Source: Rhynchonema sp. JSB1_4 (Eukaryota > Nematoda > Chromadorea > Monhysterida > Xyalidae). Taken from it: a DNA stretch of 64,000 bases. Below are positions 48,282 to 58,700 of the stretch, piece after piece. How positions within the stretch are numbered: the first letter of the stretch is position 1; each line of letters starts with the position of its first letter. A program made the translations under genes and the position numbers. The notes beneath the pieces are model-generated. The model worked only from the letters and a program-made list of their open reading frames with translations. It searched no databases and had not been told where the DNA came from. Location of the stretch: assembly GCA_030248065.1 (NCBI GenBank), contig JASAMV010004620.1, positions 1 through 64,000 of the forward strand. Direction: 5' to 3'.

Positions 48282-49947
48282 TTAAAGGGCTCGGGACATA
48301 ACAGAACGAAGAGTAGCAGGACATATTGCTACATACCGTTGGAAAGCATTCCGACAGCCTATGCCACGCACAAATTTTAAGCTCCTTGGAGATTCGCTAT
48401 CTCTTGGTAGAGGGACTTTTCGTTCCAAAAAAAAGTGAATTTTTGCACAAATTGGAACGACCGTTGCAGAAACCCCAAATGAGTTGAAGGTCAAGTAACA
48501 CGTGGATAGGATTACAACAGCTTCTGAATAGCTTACCATCACAACTTCAGCCGCTCAAAGCATTGCTTCATACGGTGAGGGTGCGAAACGTTCCAAAAAT
48601 CGGCCATATTTTTCGAGAACACAAGCTTGTCCCTAAATGTTGAGGCCACGCTTAGCGCTGCAGAAATAAGAATGCAATGGGGAAATAGAGCTTCGTCGAA
48701 AGTACCAGAAAATAAGGTTTTTAAATTTTTTTAACTCATGGCTAGCTCCGTGACAGACCTACAAATCCATTAAATTAAATTGCCGCTAAATTAGGTGGTT
48801 ATATTCATCGCCAGAATTGTGACACACAAAGGCCACAGATTGTATCGGATTCGAAACGAAAAAATGAGAGAAACGTCTGGTTTAACAACCTATCACGGTC
48901 CGAAGACCTCAAGGTCTACAGATCTCTCGCGGCAGCCATACTAACCTGAATATGATATTCAGCTATAAATGCTTACTGTTAACAGCTATTGTAAATGTGA
49001 CAGCACAGCACCAAACAATGTGTCTTAGGAGTAGTTTCGAATGATATATAACAAGCCCCAATAAATTCTTACGCTTAAGAGCAGAGGTTAAAAAATTGCT
49101 TTTTTGACGATTCTGGAACGAACCGTCATGTCACCGTGTACGTTGACCGTTTCTTGTCCATAGTAAGAGATAGTATGGGCATGTTATATATCGTTCGATA
49201 GCTACTTTAAAGCTACATCAGATGGTGCTATCAAATGTGCAATAGTCGTAAATAGTGACGAATTATAGCCAAATATCTTATTCAGGTTGGCATAGCTGCA
49301 GCAGCCGGTCCATGGAATTTGAAGTCTTGAAACTCGTCTAGATTGTTGGACACTGTGCGTTTATCTGTCTTTCTCGTTTCCAATGCAATGCAATACGTGG
49401 CTTATTTACATCACATTTCCGTCAATGAATGCAACCATGCAGTTTAGGGTCAATTTTTAGGTCTTTTTCGGCCTGTCACGCCGCTATCTAAGTGTTTCCA
49501 AATTTAAAAACCTTATTTTCTGGTACTTTCGAAAACGCTGTATTTTTCTGTTGCACTTTCTTTTCTGCAGCACAAAGCGCGGCCTCAAAATTTAGAGACA
49601 AACTTGCGTTTTCGAAAAATGTGGCCGATTTTTGGAACATCTCGCACCCTCACCGAGTGAAGAAATGCTTTGAGCGACTGAAGTTCTCATGATAAGTTAA
49701 CCAGAAGCTGTTGTAATCCTATCCACGTGTTACTTGACTTTCAACTTATTTGTGGCTTCTGCACCGGTCGTTTCAAGTTGTGAAACAATCTACCTTTTTT
49801 CTGGAACGAAAAGCCGCTCTGCCAAGAGATAGCGAATCTCCAAGGAGCTTAAAATTTGTGCGTGACATAGGCTGTCGGAATGCTTTTCAACGGTATGTAA
49901 CAACATGTCCTGCTACCCTTCCTTCGGTTATGTCCCGAGCCCTTTAA
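48282..49947. mobile_element. palindromic TTAA element, copy 2 (full length)
   Basis: TTAA at 48282-48285 and 49944-49947. It has the same AGGGCTCGGGACA ends, arms and centre as copy 1 and nearly the same length (1.66 kb). Small differences include an extra AAATT near 48775 and a CAGCA duplication near 49005. The 86-codon arm frame is intact on the left and shortened on the right. Non-autonomous. Confidence 0.9.
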
Positions 49948-49951
49948 GGCT

Positions 49952-50044
49952 GTGAGCAGATAAACGCGGAATGCGGAAATTGGTTAGCAGATAAACGCAG
50001 AATGGCAGATTTCTGCATTCCGCATTCCGCGTTTATCTGCTCAC
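49952..50044. repeat. 27-bp perfect inverted repeat
   Basis: GTGAGCAGATAAACGCGGAA plus TGCGGAA at 49952-49978 returns as its exact complement at 50018-50044, with a 39-bp loop holding a third degenerate copy (AGCAGATAAACGCAGAATGG). It starts four bases after the right TTAA of the preceding element. Confidence 0.9.
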
Positions 50045-50999
50045 CTTTGCGGAATGGTGCGTGCTTGGGTGCTCACAGGCGGAAGCTGTGTTCTCATGTA
50101 TCTACAGAAATCACTGTTGCATAATTTCGGCTGGCGTCGCGGACTGCGAAGTGTTTCGTTTCTGAATATCGATCAACTTGGCGTGACGCTGCTTGCGCCG
50201 ACCGTGGCCCCCGAGCAGTCATCAAAACGATAGACACCGCCATGACTGCGACCAGCGCAGGATTGCTGCCCGGTGAAGAATCATTACTATTTCATGTGGC
50301 CGTTAACTTTGAATTCGGCTATAAAAAAACGCATGTGCAAAGCATCTGATCGGGGCATTCGCCTTCAAACTTCAAAACGTCCTGTGCTTGTACACTGTGT
50401 AGGCAGATGGTGCACATCGGTCCTGTCGTTCATAGCTTTGCTGAGAGAACCCGTTGTGTTCTGTAGCGCGCAGAATATCTACTGTAGCTGGTACTATTGT
50501 CACAGTTAGTGCTTTTGTGGTCTTTTCTTGTGCACTGTGTTTCCCGGATTGACAGACGCACTGCAGCCTGTTCACTATCCAGGGGATGACCTTTTATATA
50601 TTATGATACTGAACAATATCTTCTGGCAGTGCCACACTTTAAAAAGTTAACGTTGCAAACGCCGACGTTGATAAACTCGTCAGCGTGCTGAAGTCAAAAG
50701 TTTGCGTGTTGATGCGAACCGCAATAATTTTCTCGGAAATATTTCCGTGTTCCATGAAAATAAAAAAATCACGGAACACGGAAACCGGAAATCGTGCACG
50801 GAAATATTTCCGTAACACGGTAATAAGTGAAATAGTTTTGTATGGAAATTATTTCCGTGTTCCGGTTTCCGCGTTTAACCTAAGTCCGCCTTTAGATATA
50901 ATAATTCATAATATTGGAGCTCTTGGCCGAAGAATCACATATTTGGCCGCATTTGTTTGCTACCTGGTATGCTCAGAAGAGCCAGAATGATCTTCAACC

Positions 51000-51303
51000 C
51001 AAAGAGTCAGTTCGCATTGGAATTGCAAACGTCATCTGATCCTACCGTGTCGCTTGGGATAGTTCAAATAAATAAACCGTGCCGTTAGGATGCTGCCAAT
51101 GAGAATTAAGTCCGAACCCTGTAATCTTGCACACTTAACGAACTGAAATTCAATATCACTTCGTACACACCTCGCTGCGTTCTCTTCTGAAATAAAGTTA
51201 TTTCCAGCCAGATCCTAAATGCCGATTCAGTTTGCTGTTCGTGTGTGAAAGGCCGAAGTTGCCATTCGCATCTCCATCAAGTTTTCGGCAGCTTCAGTCA
51301 TTA
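51000..51303. repeat. local duplication, copy B (empty site)
   Basis: Partner of 47997-48281. It ends GGCAGCTTCAGTCATTAGATG, where copy A has GGCAGCTTCAGTTATTAA and then the TTAA element. Confidence 0.8.
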
Positions 51304-51417
51304 GATGTCTAAGTCAAGCAACGGAATTACTCATTCATGGATTGCGAGATTACTGACTCGTTAGTTAAACGATCGAATGGTTCTTGTTTGAAACAAGCTT
51401 AATGTACTTTCCGTCAT

Positions 51418-51767
51418 AGGGCTTCCTTAGTCATGAAAACGAAAATGGAAATGAAAATATTTTCTATGTCCATGTTTTCCATTTCCATTTTCAAATATGA
51501 CTAAGCGCGCACTGGAAAGTGGAAAATGGAAATAAAGCAAAACCGTTTCCGTGTAAAATCTGACCAATCAGCGGTCGGAAACTGAGCGCAAACAGAAAAT
51601 GTCCTTCTCGTATGTATGTCAAAACACGACTAAGCTGAACGTGTTTTCTTTCACTTCCATTTTCCATTTTCTAGTACGTGCTTAGTCATATTGGAAAATG
51701 AAATTACAAAACTTGGACCAATATTTTCATTTCCATGTTCCATTTTCGATTATGACTAAGTGAGCCC
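51418..51767. mobile_element. foldback element, CATTTCCATTTTCC family, copy 2
   Basis: It starts AGGGCTTCCTTAGTCAT and ends ATGACTAAGTGAGCCC. The interior alternates GGAAAATGGAAA and TTTCCATTTTCC blocks and keeps a TCTGACCAATCAGCGG block as in 37505-37843. Confidence 0.85.
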
Positions 51768-52126
51768 ATATTAACGGTTATGGCACGGTTCAAGCGAATT
51801 GCGATTAAAAACTGTATCTGTATGTGTCTAATTCAGTTTTCATAAACCCACTTTTTATGGCTACCGTATGACAGCATTGCCATGTAGATGGTAAACACAG
51901 CTCAGGTATATGTAGGTGTTGACACAAAGGTTTATACACACATACGCTTCAAACAAACTTTCAGGTACATTGGATTGTTGACAAAAATACATGTGGGTTT
52001 GTACACACACATGGATTCGTATGTACCCTAAACGGATGGCCTGCCCTCAACCCAATCGTTTCCAATCTTTATTTTCAAAATTTAAAGTTCGTCCATGATC
52101 AGCAAGATTCGAACGACACACAAACC

Positions 52127-53817
52127 ATGGCATCCACCAATACAAGCGGCGACGACCACGAACTTCGTCTGCTCTACTTTCCCAACTCGCCCGACACCTA
52201 TCCGTGTGGGTTCGACACGCGGCTGCGACGATCATATAATCGATGCATGAACCCGGGTCTGGCCAGCGAGATCTTCGATGTTCTGATGCGTTTGACCAGA
52301 TTGTCATTCTCGTTGACTCGATCGCCCGTCAATCAGTCATATTCACAGGCTCAGAATGACTTAGTAGACTGTCGTGTGGATGCAATGGTGTTGCCGTTCA
52401 CACCCACACCGACGCGATTGAATGACATGCGACTGCAGCCGACTGTGACTATTGAGGCGTACACGGACGTGCCAATGGCAATCGGTCGGACTCGGACTCG
52501 TGTTTTTGCACTATTTTAAGGGAAGCTATTAGAGAGCGATTCTACGGGACACCGTTGCCAGGCTGCCTTCTCAAGAGAATAGGCAGCATCAGCCACATAG
52601 TGCGCTTAAGTGCAGCACTTTCTATCCCAGATACGTGCATGTTAACAACTGGGGACCCATTGTCAGGATGGGAAGGAAATGTCAGATTAGCTTTGATTTT
52701 GTCACGTATACCTGATGTATCGCAGGTACCACTGCGTACAGCGACAACGTTCTCGGCAAGGCGATGGCATTTCTGAACGTGTACGAGCCGTACATTTGGC
52801 TGTTTGCCCTTATCATCTACTTCTCAGTGCGAATCTACCGTTTTGCGGCTGATAGACTGTCGGCGATGTATCCACGTATGCCGACGTACCACAACGCACA
52901 GTTGTTTGTGTTGGTCGCGTTCTTTTCCATCTACTTCTACGGTCTGTACAGATCGGGTCTGCTCGCACAATTGCTAATGCGACACGATGTGAATCAGTTC
53001 GAGAATTTTGACCAGTTGGTCAGTTTGTTGGACAGCGGTCAAGTGCAAATGATTGGTGTCGGTGGCGGCGGGGAATTTCAATCATCCAGTGCTGAAATGC
53101 AAAAACTCAAGGTTCCTATAATCTAAGGAGTTATTAACTGGCATATTTTGCTCACATCATAAAGAGTTTTCGTCAACTTTGCGTAGGCAACGTTCGACCA
53201 CAACCCGCCGATATGGGTGACCGGCCCGCATGACATTGTGAAGTATCGAGCGGAAATAGAATCTGGCCAAATGGTGGCAATCGCCGCCGAAACACACCCG
53301 TACAATGTGGCCGGTCAAATGTGCGAGGTCCGTTTGGTGCCGTTACCTGAATTGGGCTCGGACCGCGACTGCATAATGTTCGCACCCTGTACGCCGCGTT
53401 CGGTCGTTGACAGGGTGTCTGCTATGATACATCAGAACCAGGTGGGGCTTAGCTTTGCAAATGATGCCCTTTCGTAAATATCTTAAGGACAACGATTTAC
53501 ATATAAAAAGGAGTCATGTGCCATGGCACAATTGATAGCGCTTTTGGAGAAAAGTCATGCATGCCTTGCACACAATCTGATCACAGCTGGTTTTCTCTGC
53601 GATGCACTCCCGCTACGTCCACATGCTCGAGTACCGGCGAATGGAACTAAATTGCGGTGCACGCGCGCGGACGGCCAAAGGCGACAGGATGCAGATACGT
53701 GATGTGATCGGCATGTTTGTCGTGCTCGCCACTGGACTCGTACTTGCGGTTGTGGTCATCCTGACTGAACGCGTATTCTCGGTCGTGCGCTATGATTGTC
53801 CATGTATGGCAGCTTGA
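52127..53817 (+). CDS. ionotropic receptor (IR / iGluR-type) channel, four exons
   Basis: Exons 52127-52484, 52726-53111, 53187-53441 and 53587-53817 join in phase (donors GTCGGA, GTTCCT, GTGGGG) to 409 residues. Exon 1 gives the S1 half of the ligand-binding fold (CGFDTRLRRSYNRC, LVDCRVDAMVLPFTPT, TDVPMAIG). Exon 2 carries M1 (YEPYIWLFALIIYFSVRIYR) and M3 (AQLFVLVAFFSIYFYGLYRS). Then come S2 and M4 (IGMFVVLATGLVLAVVVILT) before a short tail. The canonical SYTANLAAFL gate is replaced by a diverged sequence and the M2 pore loop is short, as in divergent IRs. There is no amino-terminal domain and no signal peptide from this start, so an upstream exon may be missing. IRs are chemosensory or synaptic cation channels. 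A poly(A) signal lies at 53978. Confidence 0.85.
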
Positions 53818-53984
53818 TTGATTACACATTTGTTACGTTTGATTACGGGCCCGGTAGACGTTACAAGCACCTGTTCACGTTGCGATTCTATAATTCGTGC
53901 ATGGACGATCATTTCAAAACATCAAGGAATAGGAAAGGGGGTCGAACAAACACGGCCATTCCCGTGTGTGACATTGTAATAAAC

Positions 53985-55425
53985 ATTTGCAAACTTTACC
54001 AGCAGATTTATTTTGACCTTTTCGCAAACTGCTGCAATCTATTGATGGGATGATCTCGCATTAATTGCGCCTGTTGTCATGCCTGGAACTGGGAACTAAG
54101 TTTGTTCTATGTCCAACATTCCAGTCCTTGTTCCTCAATATGACAACACGCTCCCTGGAACTGGGAAACGGAGAACTCCTCAAAACATTTTCTTTTGCAC
54201 TCAGCTTATAGTATGATGATGATGATGATAGTATATGTGCCACTCAGGTCTCGGTGCTAATTGGTCTGACTTTACACAGAAAAGGTTTTAAAAATTTCCC
54301 TGTCTCTAGTGTGCGGTTACTCATATCGAGACCCGGGGGCCGGCATCCTTAACATAGGACAAATTTTGCTCCTAGTTCGCAACAGTGATATTGTCAAGAA
54401 AGTCTGACGGTGTAGTGAAAATCCATGCACGTGAACTTCGTGGATTGCTGAGCTACAGCGCATAAGCTACATTGTCAGGGATTTATATTCAAGTCAGATT
54501 GTGTTTTATTCAAACGTATGTGTTCGCTATATCCCATCCGATATTGTGTATATTCAATACCGACCAATTGATGTACCTGGACAGTATAAACCTCAACACC
54601 ATGCCAAGTGAACTCCAACTATCGTCGCAAAAGTGGGTACAGTCGGTTTGCTCCCTTCTCCGCCAGTCTGACACGTGGTTCAGGCACAGTGTCGCGTTCG
54701 CTTTTTCGCCACAATCGTCATTCGGGAAAGTCGAATGTCGGTCAAAGGCAGACAGCAGCAGCAAAGGCAAGCGTACCCGGACAGTGCGCCAAGGGAACTC
54801 TACTGTATTTATATTAGCAATAGCCGGTGTTGTGGATGAAAGTTTAATAGCATTATTGTTCCGTCTCTTGATCGGACGACTTTTTGGCAGAAAAACTGAA
54901 GTGCCATTCGGTGACTTTGACACATTTCTAGATGCGCCCCGCCCATTTCCATAATAGTTATTTGAGTTGCGCAGGGCGTAGGCCTAAATGATGGATGTCC
55001 TTACTACCGTTTCTGGGTTACGCGCAATCGCGTGAACATGAGCAGTATGATGATCGAGTGAGGCACAACATACAACGCTCAATTTATTTTCGTTGCTCTT
55101 TGGTGGCTTCCAGACACTTCAAGTAATACATTCAGCTGGACTGCCAATGAGCTTACCAATCATGGTCTGTATCTGAGCTGATGTATCTGCCTCGTTTGAA
55201 TGCTAACTCAAAAAAACACGCTTGAGCAGCTGCCACAGCGACCAATAAAAACTATTTTAATCCTTCGAAGCGTTAGCAATCATGGAATAAACAGCCACTG
55301 CAGATCAGCTTGTGCAAAAACAACCAGCGTGCACTAAGCACGCCTAATTTGAAGCATTTCTGCGTGGTACAGGATTCTTCTGCTGCAGAATTGCGACTTA
55401 GTCCTTGTTTCGCATTTTTCATGTG
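53985..55425. other. no recognisable gene
   Basis: Intergenic. Frames of 137 to 160 codons overlap on opposite strands at 54472-54954 without motifs or splice partners. A (GAT)n run of five lies near 54215. Confidence 0.45.
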
Positions 55426-55700
55426 ATATAGTAAGTTTCTAATTTCGTTGCCTCATGCATTCTTACAGCCGCAGGAAAACTCCAGTTCGAAGTCGAGGCA
55501 GGCAACAAGCTCAACACACAGTCAACAAGCCACGCAGCTGGATCGTGTGCGTTTCAAATGTTTCAGTCACACAAGCTGTGTGTGTCAGCTGCGTGGCTTG
55601 TTCACTGTGTGTTGAGCTTGTTGCCTGCTTCGACTTCGAATGGGAGTTTCCCTGCGTCTGTAAGGATGCATGAGGCAACGAAATTAGAAACTTACTATAT
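55426..55700. mobile_element. 275-bp near-perfect palindrome (MITE-like)
   Basis: Arms of about 113 bp: ATATAGTAAGTTTCTAATTT at the left and AAATTAGAAACTTACTATAT at the right, with matching CATGCATcctTACAG, TTCGAAGTCGA and CAACAAGCTCAACACACAGT blocks inward. It ends 37 bp before the ATG of the next gene, and TATATAAA sits at its right border. Confidence 0.85.
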
Positions 55701-55737
55701 AAATTCGAAATATACATAGTTCGCACAAAACCTGACC

Positions 55738-58700
55738 ATGGCCGCCGACCCACAACAGCTCTGCATCGACAAATGGGCCGAAGTGAGCTCGCTTCACGGC
55801 ATCATTGACTTGTATCAAGCCAAGCACACAGCCGGCAAAGTGTTTTGGGTGTTCGTTATCACGGCCGGTTTTGTCGGAGTGTGCTTGCAAGGAAAAATGG
55901 TCGGAGCCTTTTAATCGTTTATTAAATGTAGCTCTTGAAATTGTGGGTCATTAGGACACCATATCGTTCAGATTTACGGTCTTCTTTCCATAGATCATCA
56001 TGGAGTTCACAAGCGAGCCACACTTTGTCAGTAAGGTGCGTCAAAATGCGCTGATGTCGATGGAGCTACCAAACGTGACTGTTTGCAACACAAATCGAAT
56101 CAACAAGACTGCGGTAGGCACATTAGAAGTTACTATCGATGAAACATACATATGTGAGACAATAGCTTAAAATCATTGCCACATACAGATAAGGAAATTG
56201 CGATCGCTGTCGAAATTTGGCTCTTCAATTAAAAAACGTCTGAAATATAAAATTGTAGTCGCCAGGGGATTATGTTTGTTAGGTGTCTGTGAATCGTTCC
56301 CAGCACCTACCGGAGTTTTCCACCTAAAGCCCCGGGGGCTCTATGCGGAAATTGGTGGAAAATGGACCCTCCGACCAGAAAGAAAAAATCCAATTAGAGC
56401 CCCCGGGGCTTTAAGTGGAAACGTTTCCACTTACAGCCCTCGGGGGCTTTAAGCGGAAAACTGGGTGTTTTCATCGTTTAATGGGTGTAGGGACACTTTA
56501 GGCCAGCATTTTGACATCCTGATACCATATTTCAACCTGATTGTGAGGATCTTCATCTAAACGTGGCAAAATGTTGGTAAAACAACAGAAAAGTGCGGTA
56601 TTTTGGTCATTCATACACCAGTTTGAACTATTTTGGCAAGTTTACTGTTCGACGTAAAATCAATGGTCCGTAAAAAAATAAATCCAATTAGAGCCCCCGG
56701 GGGCTTTAAGTGGAAAATTTTCCACTTAGAGCCCCGAGGGCTCTATTCGGGGGGCTTTAAGTGGAAAACTCCGGTATGTAGGAAGAATCAACCACATTTA
56801 CTCGGTTGACCTTTCAGCTGCGCGCGTTGAACGTGACCAATGATTTCGCAATTGCCCTCAATGGTCTGGTGATGTCGTACGACCCACAAATTAGCCAGCT
56901 GATGTTTATGAACGATGAACGGGAGGGTCTTCGACAGTTGGCTGATTTTTTGAACAACAACATTACGCCAAGCTCGGTTGCCGGAGGCTGGTGCTTTTTG
57001 CGTTTTTACGAAGCGTTTCTTCGTGTATTCGCCGTTGATCGTACCCTTCTTACTGAGTTGGAACTTCTTCACTATATACAAGTGTCGTGCGCTGAATTTA
57101 AAAGTTACAATTGTAACCCAGCTACAATTAACTTCTTACAATTGTACCACTCACAATTGTAGCCGCGTGAAGTGACTTTTGTACCTGGGTACAAATTGTA
57201 GCGTTTTTTTTGTAAGAACTTGCAATTTGTATGAAATAGAAAGCGCTCCCTGTAATTCATTCAGAGTTCACTGAACATAACTTACGGGCATTGAGAGAAT
57301 GGCAGCGCTATTATTCACGTGACATACCCGTTGAGTGGAAAGACCCCGAGTATCTGTTCAAACGCTTGGGTCACACGTGTGAAGAAACAATGAATCGGTC
57401 AGTTTCACAATTTTTTTCATTTATTTCTGCTCGAAGGTGCGTCATATTTTTATCATACGTACAAATTTGCGGGTCATGTATTTTTTGTTCGACAGTTGTC
57501 CAATTCCTTCGCAGGTGTCTCGCCGGTGGAACGAAGTTCGACTGCTGCGAACATTCCAAGCAGTATATCAATCACGAGTACGGTCTCTGTCACACAATAA
57601 TCCCGCCAAAAGTGGCCATTGCGAAGGGATTTGCCTTAACGCAAAACTTTCCTGGTGTGCAGTTGGCTGATTGTTTCAATTCCTTAACGCCAGAAAGAAA
57701 GTTCTGGAAAGATTCCATGAATTCTTTCAAACTTAGGGGCGCCATTCGGCATGCAACTGGTAATTGATCCGTCTCTCGAATCTTATATGGACATGGCAGC
57801 CAACGTAGTGCTTGTTGAAGGAATTGGTCAGTCTCTGCCTTAAAATATCGGCGATCATAAATCAATAGTTGATAGTTTCTCCAAACCATGTTGCAGTTGT
57901 TGCTCTGAACGACCCGAAGCAGACGTTCTTCACGGAACCACTAATATTTGGACCGGGATCATTGAATCAATTGAAACTCAGTCGGTCGGTCAGTTTTGTC
58001 GAAAAACCGACTGCCTACACGTCGCCCTATCAACCAGACTGTGTCGATGACAAGAAGTTGCTCGTCTCTGCAGGTAAAAAAATAATTGAGTTTGGTTTGG
58101 CGCAATGTCCAATTGCTCAGTTATATCCCTCTGCTCAATTCCTGAACAACGATTCATCGTAAATAGAAATATGAGCATAAACATGAACAAGTGCACAGAC
58201 AGATGCTTAAGCATAAATAGTGCATACCGCGCGAACGCAACCGTAAAGATAAACAGAACATGAACACAAGCATGATAATTGACAGAAACAGGTACATGAA
58301 CTCGAACATAAACTTAAACCTGAACACAAACGTTATCATAAACAAGCATGACCACTCGGGCGGATTCAGAAACGAACACGGATGTGAACACAAAATGTAC
58401 ATAAACGTGAACATGTGCATATTCGTAAACCTACACAAGCATAAACATGCCCGGAAGACAAACTTTAACAAGAATGTGAACTAAACCACTTAAGTACATA
58501 AACAAGAACATACACATAAACATATAATCCTAAGTCTAAACACGAGCATAAACATGAACATGAAAACAAACTTGAACACAAACGTGAGCGCTTTACATGA
58601 AAACGGGAACACGTATAAATGTTCTCGATCACAACATGCAGCTGAGTACGACGTGTCGAGTTGCATCTTCGACTGTATGCAACTGGAGCTGATCAAAACC

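Larger units (their letters stand above)
50045..52126. other. non-genic stretch with repeats
   Basis: Contains CGGAA-rich palindromes at 50720-50895 (ending CCGCGTTTAACCTAAGTCCG, related to the 41041 element), duplication copy B at 51000-51303, and the CATTTCC foldback at 51418-51767. No exon chain is visible; an upstream exon of the IR gene could be hidden in 51800-52126. Confidence 0.5.

Noticed and set aside
54472..54954. 160-codon plus and 137-codon minus ORFs
   Set aside because: Mutually overlapping, no motif and no splice partners; treated as chance.
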